Positions 34,229 through 48,287 of a stretch of DNA of 64,000 nucleotides are shown here, piece by piece. The translations under genes and the position numbers were made by a program. The notes beneath the pieces are model-generated. The model was not told the origin of the DNA. It was given only the letters and a program-made list of their open reading frames with translations, and did no database searches. Source of the DNA: Mauremys mutica. Lineage: Eukaryota > Chordata > Testudines > Geoemydidae. Numbering within the stretch: position 1 is the stretch's first letter; each line of letters opens with the position of its first letter. The stretch spans positions 17,083,105 to 17,147,104 of the forward strand of contig NC_059081.1 in NCBI RefSeq assembly GCF_020497125.1. Reading direction: 5' to 3'.

Positions 34229-37200
34229 AATTAGATTTCTAATATTAGATTTGTAAAACTTAACAGAACTTAACTTTAAGGGCTAAGCTACTTAACTTTC
34301 ATTTTATATTGAATCAATCTTACAAAAGCGTATTGTAGAAAACTACAAACCACAGACCAAACAAACAGGCTTCTACAAAGTTTGAGTCCCAGTTTTGTCT
34401 CCTTTGTTTACCAGGGATCACATCCTACCTGGAAAACTGTACAACACAGAGAAATACCAAATGGCTGAATAATATATTGCAAATAACCTTATTCCATTGA
34501 CATTATTTCTTTGCATTTTATTTTAGTTCTAAACTGAAGTACCTTCAGTAATCATAGCATAACCCTGATGTGACTGTGGCCCCCATCATACAAAGCAGTT
34601 CACAGTGACATAAGAGCCCGGTAAATGTATTTTTGTTCTAATTTTTTGTGAATTTCATATTATTTTATTTTATCCATTTTATCCACAAGGGTTGTGTCCT
34701 GCCCCCAATGTGTGAAAGACTCTCTGGGTGATGGGATTTGCAGAGTGAGCCTGCCCCTCACTCACCGTGCAGCAGTGGTTTCTGACCTGTGAGGCTGAGT
34801 CCAGCTCTCCATTCCAGGCATCTGGCGCCCGGGGTTTCATACCGCTTAGCTTTGGCCCATCTGCCCCTCCATCATCATGAATTTGTGAAAAATATAGGGC
34901 TCTAGTTCCACGTAGGTGGATGGACTTTGTCTGAGAGAGTTTGTGTTGTTTCCATCTGTTGGCTGGCCGACAAACAGGATAGAGGACCCCTATTAATAAG
35001 GTCATATAAAGGCTCTTTTCTTTACTGAAGTGACAGAGGCCTGTTTTTTTTAAAGATGAAAAACAAGAGTTCTAATCCTAGCTCCCCACATGTGTCTGAT
35101 TTAAATAATAATCATGTCTTGTCTGTTACATATAAACACAGATTTTCCTAATAGAAAGCTTCCCTGGAGCTTAATAGGGATGAAATCAATATGGGTTATA
35201 GAAATTATTCTAAATTCCTATACAAAAACTATATCCTTATGACAGTTGGGCGGGGAAGGTCAACCATCAGACAGAACTAAAGGGTGGTATTATTCTGAAG
35301 CTGTATACGGATTTTCTATAAGGGTTGTTAGACTCTGAGATAAATATTTTGTCATTCCTTTCACTTGAACATGGAACTATAAATATCGTTGTCATTGCTC
35401 TAAAGGTTTGACTGCTTTGTCTATAAATATTAGTTAATCACCTGTGCATTGAAATTCTCAGTTGCTGGCAATAGTGGAGACCTCTAGTGGTTACAATAAT
35501 AGCAGTAATCATATGACCATTTAACCTCAAAGTGATCCAGTTCCCTTGAGGTCAATGGTAAGACATCTCTTGATCTAACAAGAGTTGAACAAGGCCCTCA
35601 GTGGATATTTTGCTGTTACTAATGGCAGGAGGATTCTTAGTCTCCTGAGAAATAAAAGGATTAAAATATATTAGCTTTTGGTAAAGTATTCAGAGAAATA
35701 TCCATTCAAACTTTTTAATTAGTAGAAAATCTCATGATGCTTCACAGTATGAATCATCCTTATATTTTTGTGTCTACATTTTTTCTTTGAGAAAAGCTTA
35801 TCTGGCCTCATTTTCAAGCTCTTTCCCCAAGGTTTTCCAGCTGTGCTAAAGGTTATGGCGTAGGGACGGAAGGCAGGCAGCACCACTATCCCCACCTCCT
35901 TCTCCTCCACCAGCCATTTTGTGACTGGCCAAAACTATTGGTGTCAAATCCATACATAGTTTCAGGTTGACCTGAAACTGCATTTTTTGTCAACTAAACT
36001 ATTTGTCTGAAAAATTTTTGCCCAGCTCTAGCAGGGCTTAAATACATTTGATTTTCCCCTTCAATTAGGGGATCCAAGAAGAAGTGATTCTGTACTGTGC
36101 TGTGAGGAAGAGTGTTATGTGGATGTGTCATTTCTCACTGCTTCATTGTTTGAAGGTTCCAAATTTAGACAAAAATTGGCCTGAGTCAAAACCCCAAATG
36201 GAAGCTGAAACGTTGTTCCAGGTCTGGAGTTTGGATCGCTCTCTGTAATGGTCAAAATCCAAACACACCAAACTTTGGTAAAGTTCAGATTCAGTTTTGG
36301 AAAGCCCAAATTTATACCCAGAATGGCTTGAGCCCATCTCTAGTTTTAGAAATTGCTTTCTTTCTCTTTTTCTCACTCTCTCTTCCTCTGAGCCAATACA
36401 TTCTGACTCCAAGAGGAAGATACAGATAGAGATAATCCACTGCTATTAAAAATCACTAAGCAATACTTAGTTTTAGTAAATTTTAATACCTACTGAAAGA
36501 GAGCTCTCCAGCATTACTTCATGGAAGAAGTGTTCATTTTCACAAGGAGATGGCATAGTAAAGCATTCCAGATTGATACATAACACACTATTGTGTGTGT
36601 TAAGATTATCTCCTGTTTATATTTGTGTTTTGTGGCCCAAGGTCAAAAACTGAACATGTTGCTTTTGAATGCATATGAATGAGATTCTTTTCTATGGTGG
36701 ATTATTGCTAGAAGGCTCCCACAGAAAGCAGAGACCATGTTTTTAGCATCAAATCAGGGTTGACTGTTCCAAGCATAATGTCCAGCCTGGAGAATACTGG
36801 AATATGAGACTGCAAGAAGACTTCAAGGGAGTGGTTAGGCAGGAGGGTTTATGTTAAGAGAAGAGACTGAGAGGAGATGTAGGAACTTCAGAAGGTAGAA
36901 TGAAGATGAGTGGATAGATTTTGGAAATGTAGTGTTCTGATAGAATTTGACAACAGAATGGACGTAGGGGAAGTAATGAGAAGAGCGGAGTATAATACCC
37001 AGGTGACAGAAAGAAATTTATTGTTATTGACAGTGATGGAGAGAGGAGAGGTGTTTTGGAAGGGAGAGAAAGATAAAGTGTTTAGTTTTGCCTGGTTGAA
37101 TTTGGTCTAGTCACAGGACAGCCAGTATGATATACTAACAGGCAGTCGAAGATGCGAGACTTTGCAGAAGACTCACAACAGTTCATAGGGGAGGTAGTTC

Positions 37201-39640
37201 ATAGACTCGGGGCAGGAAACCAGGAGCCTATGCATCTGACCACAACTGTCTCCTGAGTAAAACAAAAATTACATTTTAATTGGTTGATAAAACATCAGTA
37301 AGGACCAAAACTATTCTATGGAGAATTCTTTGGATAAGTGAAACAATAGTAAAAAAAAACAGCACTTATTTTCCATACTATTCAACACCTTTTCTAGCAA
37401 TCCATGAAGCAATGTTCAAAATTGCTGACACTGCCCTAAACTCTCAGTATACAGTTTCTGTTCTTCTGTGGCTAAAATCTTTGGAACACAGCAATGAACT
37501 TTAATTAGAGAAATTAGACTAGAATCTGCCTCCATGGAGTTACATGCCTAGAAATAATAGCAGAACTTGATCCTGTATATGAACACAGTCCATGTACAAT
37601 AAATGCTTATTTTTGTTTTTCTCATATATGAGAGTCTATTAGATGATGAAACTGTGCATCTACTTCTGAGCTGTAAGGTAACTGAAGTAGTTTTAATAAT
37701 GTTGTTGCTTTGGACTTGATCTACCTGAAAATACCTATGCATGTCTGGACTGTGCAAGTCCTGGGAGGATGCAGGCTTTGCAGTAGGCTGGATTTTGCAG
37801 AACCTACCTGAAGGAAAAGATGGTTCACTGCAGAAGCGCACTCAACATCAGGGCGTTTTGAAGCTGCTCACAATGGGAAGATGAGCTACACACCTCACAT
37901 GATACGCAACTCCCTACAATCACCCTTTCATTGGAGCCACTGGCAGTCTGTTGAGGTTAGGGGAAGGAGTGTTCACTCCCTGATTTATTTTAAAAGGCAC
38001 AAGGGGTGATTTACAGAATCACATCTCCCTAACTGACAGTTCCATTTCAGAGCCCAGGAAAGTGGTAGCTGCTCCCACAGTCATGTCCCCTTTTTACATT
38101 TGTTTCCCTAGCCAGCTGACATTAACAGTCAAGCAAGACCCATCCTCTCCTGCATTTATACAATGGAGGAGATTCACTAAGCATGCCAGCCACTTCCCCA
38201 AGCATCATTCCCAAGACGCTCATTACTCTGAGAAGGCAGCAGATCTGCAATCACCTCCAAGGAAAAATTTCCCTTCTCAGAATAAGGAGTAGCCGCTGCA
38301 AAAGTCACAGAGATGAATGTGGGCAGGGTGAGACCTCTCAGTTTATTGTTTCAGCATACTAGTTGTAAACACATATTCCAAGTATTTTCCAATCTGGGCA
38401 TTCATGATATGTCTGTACAAGAATTCTTTGTTTATTCCACTCAGCAGCTAAAACATTACTTTTTGAAGGCAGATTTGGGGCCAAGATCATTAAATTCAGG
38501 ATCAGGTCCTTGGTATATCAATAATAATTCACCCGGAGCATGTGCCAGCTGATGCTTCCTTCAGATGATATTACATGAATTTGTAACATACCTACAGCCA
38601 CCACAGTTAGTGTAACTAAACAAGTATTTGCAGTCAGAGAAGGTCAGTATTTACTTCAGTGAAAGTATTTCCTATATGAAATATAAAGAAATACAGCAGA
38701 GTACTGCAGGGCCTGAGGTAACCATATCTATTTATCTTATATAACACTGGTAATTTTTAAAATGCCATCTTGTGTACTGGGCCAGATTCATCCCTAGTGT
38801 AATTCACTTAAACCTAGTGACATGTTTCTATATGATAATAGGTTCCTATTAGGTTGCTTCAAAAGTCTTTTAGTCCTATAGATCTGGAGTTATAATCACA
38901 AGAGGATTTGCCATTGTGATGTCTTGAACATCTGCTTTAAAAAAAGGTACAATATTATGGGGACATAGAAATTAAAGAACAATACTTTTAATGCCAAAAC
39001 ATACAACAGTAAATGAATATTTTAGTCCTTACCACAAGACTGCTGTCCAGAGAAAGTCTTTTCCCGAATTCCCATCTCTGTCGTTGTTTTTTTCTTTCCA
39101 TGGCTTTGGTGGTTTGTTTTCCTTGCAATCTACTAGAAGTGTCAGGCTGTTTCCAGTGTCACTGAAAAAATTAAATGCACATTCAATATTCGAGTTAACA
39201 GTTTCTGTCGTTCGTCATTAACTTTCTAATAATCCAGCAGTTAATGACTTTGTGAATCTAGTAGGCCGTGTTCCAGGAACAAGTTCTCTGTGCCAAAAGA
39301 GCTGATCTGTCCAGAGAGAAATGTGAACTGAACATATTGGGGTGATATTTAAAACCACCACCACAACAACAAAAACCTGAACACCCAGCTGTTGATACTG
39401 TCCTTGATTGGCTTTATCAGGGCCCCTGGGTTTGTATAGTCTTTTACTAAAAGAACAGGGAAATGGGTTTGCAGAGCTAGTAAGCTGTCTGAAAAAATAA
39501 ACAGTTCACGTTGCTCACGCTTCCCAGTAAACCGTGTTTACTGGCATAACTCCCTGTGTTATATTTATGAAGCACAAATATTGAGCCCAATCCTGCAAGG
39601 TTCTGGGAGTTGAAAGCCCTGAGTACCTTTCATTGATTTT
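34229..39640. other. Intergenic sequence with scattered relic repeats
   Basis: No gene found. 34680-35010 is a GC-richer block with an antisense open frame of 108 codons lacking any motif, probably an unclassified repeat or LTR fragment. 35925-36030 ends in gcccagctctag, a worn AGAGCTGG foldback. 36150-36350 contains ggtccaaa-like palindromic text ending gcccatctctag, another unclassified repeat. 36780-37130 is purine-rich and looks like a degraded interspersed repeat. Everything else is featureless AT-rich DNA. Confidence 0.45.
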
Positions 39641-39644
39641 TAAG

Positions 39645-39735
39645 GCCAGATAGTACCACTATGATCATCTAGTCTGACCTCCCGCATAATACAGGCCATA
39701 GAATTTCATCCTGTGAAATTCTGGTACTTCTGCAG
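39645..39735 (-). mobile_element. Diverged CR1-like tail, minus strand
   Basis: It reads aaggccagatagtaccacta, then tgatcatctagtctgacctc and acaggccatagaatttcatc, the same antisense tail seen at 16271-16510 and 52548-52640. Only about 90 bp is preserved. Confidence 0.7.
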
Positions 39736-39914
39736 TGGAGGAAATTAGTGGCATCATTGTTGGCAACATTTTTTATTAATTCTAAGACATAACTTGCATT
39801 ACATAACAAAAAAAATTCAAAGTGTCCAGGATAACAGAAAGTATCTTAAAAGATTCAATCTTCTAAGAGAGGTATATTGTGCATGCAATGGTTTGTCTAG
39901 CGTGCTTTGGGAAT

Positions 39915-40027
39915 GTAGGTCAGATTTTTCTCTCAGCTGCACTCGTGTAAATCTGAAATAACGTCTTTGATGTTAATGAGGATATTCTGGATTTATAACA
40001 ATGTAACTGTGATCAAAATCTGACCCA
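39915..40027. repeat. Foldback relic, ggtcagattttt ends
   Basis: The left end ggtcagatttttctctcagc and right end gtgatcaaaatctgaccc are inverted. The core has cgtgtaaatctgaaataacg, reminiscent of the repeat relics near 25660 and 30040. It is about 110 bp and non-coding. Confidence 0.55.
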
Positions 40028-41354
40028 AATACAGGCAAATAGATATGCACAGGAATGTAGAGCCAAGTATAAGAAACTTCTACTGCAACCAACACTGAGT
40101 GCATCTGTAAATGTCGAAGGGCAATGTCTACAGTTCTTACTCTGGGCTAACTTCCAGCAAGGCCAAAGGGAGCTTTCCCTGAACAAAGGCTGGAGGATTT
40201 GGTCAAAATCTTTAGTCAAGACCAATTGTAGAAAGAGAATAATAATAATAAAAATGGTTTCAGCAATGCTGCAATCCTCCTAGTTTCACTCAGTGCCAAA
40301 TCCATTGTATTTAGTGGAAACTCAGACTAAAATAGAGCAGAAGCTGACCCTACATGTTTAAGAACCAGTTTCTAACTCCTTTTACTTATTTTGAATAGTA
40401 CCTTGAACTACAAGGAGTCCTATGACTTCAGTGGGATTACTATTGTAAGGAGCTATTCGAGGTGACTAAGGGGAATCAGAATCTGTCCTTATAGCAATAT
40501 AGCCAGTGTAAGGTTTTCCATTCTACCCAACTTCAGACCCGCCTGACCTCACTTATACTGGTTTTGTACTGATGTGAGATCAAAATTCAGCCAGTTTTCT
40601 AACTAATACCTGTAAATTAGTCTGTACAGAGATTATTTGCCATACATGAGCTCGGTGAGAGAATATCTAAATGTGTATGGCAATTAATCAGTGAAGACAT
40701 CTCAATTATTGCTCCAATCACTTTCTTTTTCCATTTTGTACAGCGCTGGTTACAGTAAACCTCTGCTTGCTTGCTTTGCTACCAATTAAAATGTTAAATG
40801 TGTTATTCACTTGAGATAACGAGGGAGCACAATGGTGAATTACCACGGTTCACATGAAATGCCACAATGGATATTATTAAAGACACAATGGCAACTCAAT
40901 ACAGTGCTGTTCTCCTCTTTATAAAACACCAGACATGAGAAGAAAAAGATTAACTTTTGTCATCTTTGCACAGTATCTCTATCCATTCATCATCGTACCA
41001 GCCAAGCATAACCTTCCCTAAGGTACATTTCTGTTGACCAATAGCCTCACCTTGGAGTGAGCTAGAGGTAGTCATAGTCTAGAGGCAACCGCTCAAGAGG
41101 AAGGACAAGCATTTGATTTGATTTGATTATCCTGTCTGCAGATACTTAGCAGAAACCATTCCCAAATCGGTCACACAAATAGTGGATGTAGGACTAGCTA
41201 TCAATTGTTTATACAGTACCAACACTGGGCTACTATGGACACTTTACACATATATGTGAAGACAAGGCTCCAGAAGATCTTATAGTCTGGATTATCAAGA
41301 GTTACAAATCTAGGTCTAGTCCTACCCTTTTCCAACTAGGAAATAATGACACAC
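40028..41354. other. Intergenic sequence, possible conserved non-coding stretch
   Basis: No gene. 40640-40910 lacks visible repeat text and includes AT-rich strings such as ggcaattaatcagtgaagac, a composition often seen in deeply conserved non-coding elements. This is only a hunch without alignment. A tttgatttgatttgatt triplication is at 41113-41129. Confidence 0.4.
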
Positions 41355-41552
41355 GGGCTAAAGTTTTCAAAAGTGACTAGTGATTGTGGGTGCCTCAGCT
41401 TTTGGGTGTCCAACTCATGACACCTTAAAGAAGCCTGATTTCCAGAATGCAAGTACCCACATTCCGAATATCACTTCCCTTTATTTTGCCTGCAGCTGGG
41501 CACCCTTAACCAAGCCACCTACAAGTACTAGTCACTTTTGAAAATCTTGCCC
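41355..41552. mobile_element. Foldback MITE-like element, ttttcaaaagtgactag ends
   Basis: The left arm gggctaaagttttcaaaagt continues gactagtgattgtgggtgcc. It is mirrored by the right arm ggcacccttaacc...acaagtactagtcacttttg, ending aaaatcttgccc at 41552. Arms are about 45-50 bp with moderate mismatches. The interior has no coding capacity. The worn relative at 28468-28660 has the same layout. Confidence 0.7.
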
Positions 41553-44500
41553 ATGCATCTTAACAAACAAAAATATCCTCATTCAGACAAGCCAAAGGCC
41601 AGTTTGGGCCTCAAAACCAGACTCTCTCTTCAAACTAAAGATAAAATCATTGGCTAAAATGCTGAAAAACAAGCTCTTATCTTGGAACAGGTATTTCTGT
41701 GCAACATATTTCCTGTCTCAAAGAAAGAGCTTTATCTGGTAGGCTTCTATCTCCTAGTGATCAACCTATAGGCCAGCTAAGAGACCTACAGTAATTCGAA
41801 CGGGAAGAAATGCACCTCCTGAGAGCCTCCACCTTCTGGGAGAATGGCTGTCTAGCAGGAATAGACCTGAAGTATTGTACACTCACTAACGGTTTGACCA
41901 AATCACAAGGAATACTGTACCTACATATCAGGATAAAACAATTTTCCAGCCTTCTCTTTTGAGTTTATCATCAGTTGCCTGATGCTGCTGAGGGGATTTC
42001 TTCATTGCAGAATTAACTCAGGTGATCAGCACCCAGGTTAGCCTAGGCCAGGTGTGAGCAGCCACATTGCAAAACCATACCCAACTACATGTGTCCTCAT
42101 GGGTGGGTGTGGTGCAACACCCATGAACGAGCCTGGGTTAACTCAGCAATGAAGCCATACCTTTGGATTTAGGAACTTTCAGGGTAACAACAATCTTCAG
42201 TCCAGAGGTATTACACACCTCAAAAATACACTAATTTTATAATGGAAATAATTGTTTAGTACACTGGGAGATGGACCTAATAATCCGCAACCAGGAGAAC
42301 CAGGGTATTGTTATTAACATACAGAAGTTCCATCTGTAATCCACATATGACATTTCCTGGTTCATACTGTCTCCTTCAGAGGGAAAGTTATAGTTTGAGG
42401 TATATATATATCATGGCTGCTGGAAAAGTGTAACATTATCATATGAAGATTAACATCCAAGATCTCTTCATACAGTTTAAGAGCACACGGTCAGATTTCA
42501 ATTGAGCTACGCCAATTTATGCTAACCAAATATTTGGCCCATAATCATATCTTTTGGAAATGTGAAACTGATTATATTTGTCTTTTTAAAAAAATGTATA
42601 TGAACATAGCAATTGTGATAAGTGTCAGATTGACAAGTCTAGAGACTGAAGTCTTCCTGTTTATCCTCAGAAGAGGTACAATTCAAACATTCCCACCCCT
42701 CCACATATCTCAGTACTGACAGGGCAAACGTCCCTGGGGCAGTAGGATAGTTCAGTCTCCATAGCCCATTCAGTCTTTGGCCTCCTCTGCTAAGATTGTC
42801 AACAAGAGTGCTAATTATGGGGATGTTTTTTGTGATCATGAGCCTACTAGAGACTAGAATAAAAATCACCACAAATTATACATTGGTCACATTTTAAAAG
42901 TTTCTTCCATCTAGAAAAATTCAGCCAGTTTGAGAGCTATCCTTTATACCTGAAATGGAGAACACAGATGGAATTGGTAATATCTCTGATAATGGGGAGA
43001 AGGAGGGGGAAATGTTTTAAGTGCTGTCACTAGTATAGGACACCAAACAGCCATCAGATAGTAGAAACTTTCAGTCAGTGCAGACGTTGACTAGAATTAA
43101 ACAGGTGACCTACAGGTGAAAGTATCTCTATCTCATTGTGAATCCCTTGAGTCATTCAATCCCCCTGGAATGGGTTTTCTGACTGAAATTTTATCCTCCA
43201 AATTATCATACACACTAGCCTGCTATTGTACAGTAGGGTTGCTTCTGAGGACTGTGCTGGTGACACTGAGGTTTATGGGTTGGGTTTGCATGTGGTTTCT
43301 CTAAGAAAAATGAACACAGAAGCATTTCAAACTTAAATATTATGAAGAATTGCATAAGCCTTTGCAAAATAGACATGAGGAAAAAAAGAAAGCATTCGAA
43401 ATTGTAGAGCTTATTACTATGAATATTCAATATAATGAAGAATATTCATTATACACCAAACAGTGCTGTTATATTTCTAGGTCTGCATCAGCCAAAAAGC
43501 TTACATTGATTCTGAGACTGTTTTCTGTCCTTCCAAACACTGTAGACTGGGATCACCACAAACCCCCACCTCTGCAAAGCATGAACATGTTTTCCATTAT
43601 GATTAAAAGCAGGTCATTAAAATGGTTTAATTAACACACCATCCTCCCTCCCTCCCATGGTATTCAGCAGGCTGATGTTGAGGATTTAAATGTTGACGAG
43701 GAAAAATCATTCTGGAATTCTCTTCTGAGCAGAAATATCAGATGGCTGTCTTCAATACAAGTGATTAGGGAAACAGAAAACTGCATTGGCATCTGTGTTT
43801 ATGCATCATGAAATTAAGCATTTTCTGTTTCACCTACAGTATGCTCCACAGCAACTCTATGAGCACAGATCAGCCAGCTAAAGCTCAATACACCCAGGTA
43901 TTTGATCAGACTGGTCAGTAGTTTGCTAGCACTAGTGTACACATTGTGCACTCATACCCACTGGATTAGGAGACTATTTAGATAAGCAAGCTGCATTTTT
44001 GCAGCGAGAAAGAGGAGAATCTTAGCCTGTGTCATGTGTTAATGTTAGTGAGTTAATTAAATTAGAGAAATTCTAGTGCCAGACACTAAAACACTTAGCT
44101 AAGTAGAATGCTACGGGAATTAAAAGGAAGCAAACCACAGCACTACTCCATGCATACTGCCCCTACAGCTATTTTTTTTCTGACTGGCTCTGGAAAGTTA
44201 CATCAAAACAAAAAATCCAATTTTGAGAAAGTTAGTCACGAACTACCTACAAAAAAGGATCCTGAGTCCGATCTCCCTTACACCAGGCTTCCATCAGCAT
44301 AACTCGTTTTGCCAGATTCTGACCTGGCTTCCGACCCCTTACTGCTGCTCCCGGGGCATATAGGAGTAATGGTGGGTGTGGAGCAACTCCAAGAGCTGCC
44401 TATGAGTTGCTCTGTAGTCTGGATCACCCCCATCTACATTCCTAATCTGTCCCATCAAGTTCCCAGGCTTGTGAGGTGACCATTTTAGAGTTAGAACAGC

Positions 44501-47142
44501 TCTATGCAGTACCTGCCTTGTAGAAATTATCCCAGCAGCATTGAAGAATTTGGTTCAGGGAGACAGACTCCTACACAATGTATCCCAGAGACAGAATGAA
44601 ACAAATCTGCACAGCTACTGAACTTTCACCCTGTCCACATCACAATTTTGCCATCTACCTTTAAGCTTTCTTCACACAAGGCATTCAGCTTGTCAAACAA
44701 AACATCTAGAATCCCGGCTTACAAGAACACTTCTAGGAGCCAAGCAAGCAAGGGTTGGGGGATAAAAGCAAGTAAACCTACTAATGTGCTCAAAATAATA
44801 CAAGGAATTTCAATAAACCATAAAATATGGAATATGGCATCAAAGATGAAATATACGAGAAAAGTTTAAAAGATTTGGATCTCAATATCTTATCAGGTTA
44901 ATTAAATGGATAACTGGACGCATTTAAGGAGAAAAGGGTGGGTTGCAATGACATAAAATGAGAGGCCACACGATTACAATGTTAAAGTGTTAAGGAGAAT
45001 GGGTTATGTTTATATCATTTCCCTATTCCATAACAACTGTGATTCATCTGATGCCATTTTCTGTTCTTATTCAAATCTTTCCTTGTAAAAATACTCTGAA
45101 CAGTTAATAGACTTATAACCAATCCAAAGGCTGTAACCTTTCCAGCATTTCATATTTGGATTGTCTGTCCATTTTTATCATGGTTATAAGGGCCATGCTG
45201 TAGGGAGAAAGTGAACAGTCAGTAAATTACACCAAAGAATACTGAAAAGGTCAAAGGATTAGACTTTGTTGTTTGCTTTTATGGATTATATGAGGCATTT
45301 AAACTGTGAAACTAAATTATTTGGACAAAGATGATAACAGATAAAAAATAGCAAAGCATGAATGGGTTGTTGAGACAATGACTGATGAGGGTAGTAAGAG
45401 GGATATGTTGCCATGTTCTGATCCTCAGAAGACTGATCCTGCAAGATGATGTTGCATAAGCATCCTTAGCTCCTCCACAGAAGTCAAAAGGGATTTGAAG
45501 ACAGTATTAGAGCTTGTCAGGATTTTTTGATGAAGTATTTTCTCTCCAGAAAATGCCAATTTCTCAAACCCGAAACTTTTCTCAGGAACGCCTGGGTTTA
45601 AACATGGGTTTCTGTTGGGAAAGTGTCTCAGGTCCAGGATGGAATTTCTGGTCAAAATTAGAGACCCGCCCCATAATATCCAGTATCCTAGTGATTATAG
45701 AAACAGGCCTGCAAGTGGCAGACCCAGAGATCAAGTCTCTACTTGGCCTAATTCAAAGGCTTTATCAGAAAGAGACGTCTTTCCTAGGAAAGCCGCTGAA
45801 GACAGTGGGTGAAATCCAAATGAACTGTGTAATGTGTTGCAATTCACAGATAAGTGGATGTGAGTAGGTCTGAAAGAGTATGAGTTGGTGAAACTTGTTT
45901 CGGCAAAAGGAAGAAGTATACAATAAACTAATCAAGAGTTCTTCATAACCACCAAGTCTGGCTTTTTCGGCCCAATTCTCATCTCTCTTGCACCATCATA
46001 AATCAGGAGTATGTTTATGAAAGTCAATGAAGTATGAAACCAGTGAAAGATAAGAGTCAGGTCTTGACTCTCCATAGTAAGCAAAATGTGATTGGTCAAT
46101 GGGCTGTACCAATTAAAATTTTGCAGACTGAATTTAGTGTTTGTGAAAGATACCAGATAGACAATCCTGATGACAGAAGACCTGTGTTTTTCCCTAGAAT
46201 AGATGTAACACAGGCAGCATCCTCTCTGCCTCCCTCCAATCCTATTCAAGAGAGATCACCAAAAGGCATTAATTCTCCATGAATCTTCAATGTTTCCTAG
46301 CTCTGCTGCGGCAGCCAACAAAAATAATAGCTAGTGTTTGTTACAGTGTTTGCTTTGCAATCTGAACACATGGTCTCAGTCTAGTTCCTGATGGTCCTAT
46401 AACAATTTTAGGTCACTATCACCCAGACATAAATATCTCATTGCCAAATCTCTGAGCAATTCAGTCTTCTGACAAATTTTATCTTTACCCCAATTTGGCA
46501 AAAATTGGCCATTTTAAAGGCACAGTTTTTGCCCACTTCTTGCTAGAGGCACAAAAAAATTATGTTGCTATGCACATTTTTTATGACAAAAATTTACTGA
46601 ATCCAAGCAAGGTTTTGCTAGATGAAGTGCCATCTTCATGACCTGTAAGATCACAACTTGATTTGGTTTTATCCATAGCAGAACCCAGGAGAGTGAATGA
46701 TTATTTACTGATGAATTCTAACTCATGGACATGAGAAATTATAACCCAGTCTTAATTTATTCATAGTTTTTGAACATCTGATTTCATTCTATGAAACATG
46801 CTACGATGTTATAAAACGTTATGTGGCCTAAAGGAAAATTTTCAAGATAAAAGTCATATATTGAAAAATCTTTTCCTCTGTTAACTAATAATACTTTAAG
46901 GGACAAACCTCACATTGCCTGCTTAGACAAAGTAACAATCTGCTGACTTCAATGACAATTTTCCTGAGTAAGGACAGCACAATTCGTTTCTAAATTACTC
47001 TAACAATTCTATGGCCACGGAGGATGTCAGGGTCACCTGCATTTTGCACAGCTGCTACTTTGTCATTTTGACCCTCACAATAGACTAGACTGGAACTTTA
47101 CAGTAAATGGCCTCAGGAAGTTGTTCCACCCACGGAGCATGC
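41553..47142. other. Intergenic sequence with scattered relic repeats
   Basis: No gene found. 42020-42150 holds a worn foldback (cacccaggttagcctagg against gagcctgggttaactc). 45507-45660 and 46490-46555 contain AGAGCTGG/attttggccattttg-type foldback fragments. 43640-43870 is unique-looking and could be conserved non-coding sequence. The 117-codon open frame at 45514-45867 overlaps foldback text and has no domain. Confidence 0.45.
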
Positions 47143-47527
47143 TGTGATAGGTTCGGTCACAGAGACCCCTGATGTGCTGAGACTACCTCTGAGCCCATTT
47201 TCTCTGCCAGTTTGGGCCTCCAGAACCCTGCCTTGTTGAGCCAGACATGCCAGTCTGCTCCAACACAGACCCAGGGTCTCAACCACGTGCCCCAAAGCTG
47301 CAGAATTAACTGAAAACAGCTTAAGAAGTGCTCCTGTCTTCAGCATCCAGACACCCAGCTCCCAGCTCCAAACCCCAAATAATTCCATTTTAATCTGTAT
47401 AAAGCTTATACAGGGTAAACTCATAAATTGTCCGCCCTCTATAATACCGATAGAGAGATATGCACAGGCATTTTCTCCCCCAAGGTATTAATTACTTACT
47501 CTGGGTTAATTTATAAGCAAAAGTGAT

Positions 47528-47533
47528 TTTATT
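47528..47533 (-). terminator. Polyadenylation signal of the solo LTR
   Basis: The minus strand reads AATAAA here, about 280 bp downstream of the TATA-type signal. That fits an LTR whose R region carries the signal. Confidence 0.6.
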
Positions 47534-47812
47534 AAGAATAAAAAGTAGGATTTAAGTGGGTCCACCTAATAACAGACAAAACAAAGTAAGTTACCAAGCA
47601 AAATAAAACAAAGCATGCAAGTCTAAGCCTAATACATTAAGAAACTGATTACAGATAAAATCTCACCCTCAGAGATGTGCTTCTTTCACAGACTGGACTC
47701 CTTCCTAGTCTGGGCACAATCCTTGCCCGTGGTACAGTTCTTGTTAGCTCCAGCTCAGGTGGTAACTAGGGGATTTCTCATGACTGCAGTCTCCTTTGTT
47801 CTGTTCCACCCC

Positions 47813-47820
47813 CTTATATA
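47813..47820 (-). promoter_or_regulatory. TATA box of the solo LTR
   Basis: The minus strand reads TATATAAG followed by a GGGGGTGG stretch, in the middle of the LTR and upstream of its AATAAA. This placement is typical of a U3 core promoter. Activity is unknown. Confidence 0.6.
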
Positions 47821-48287
47821 ACTTTGACACAAGGCGGGAATCTTTTGTCTCTCTGGGTCCCCACCGCTCCTTCTAAATGGAAAAGTACCAGGCTTAAGAT
47901 GAATTCCAGTACCAGGTGACATGGTCACATGTCCTGTGAGACCCCCCAAGCCTTCATTCTTTCTGGTTTGACTCACAGGAAGGCTTGCAAGTAAACAGAA
48001 CCATTTACAACCAATTGTCCTAGTTGATGGGAGCAATCAAGATTCCAAACCACCATTAATGGCCCACACTTTGCATAATTACAATAGGACCTCCGAGTTA
48101 TATTTCATATTTCTAGTTTCAGATACAAGAATGATACATTTATACAAATAGGATGACCACATTCAGTAGATTATAAACTTTGTAATGGTACCTTACAAGA
48201 GACCTTTTGCATGAAGCATATTCCAGTTACATTACATTCACACTCATTAGCATATTTTCATAAAATCATATGGAGTGCAACGTCACA

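Larger units (their letters stand above)
47143..48287 (-). mobile_element. Solo LTR of a retrovirus-like element, minus strand
   Basis: The 1,145-bp block is TG...CA bounded on the plus strand (tgtgataggttcggtcacag at 47143; ggagtgcaacgtcaca ending at 48287). Candidate 5-bp duplications abut it: catgc (47138-47142) and cacgc (48288-48292), differing by one C-to-T change at a CpG. Read on the minus strand it has a TATA-type signal at about 47813-47820 and, downstream, an AATAAA signal at 47528-47533, in the order U3-R-U5. No internal gag, pol or env sequence adjoins it, so it is a solo LTR left by recombination. The family is not named. Confidence 0.75.

Noticed and set aside
45514..45867. A 117-codon open frame
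   Set aside because: It overlaps foldback-repeat text and shows no protein family signature.
47113..47424. A 103-codon minus-strand open frame
   Set aside because: It lies in the U5 part and flank of the solo LTR and has no retroviral or host domain.
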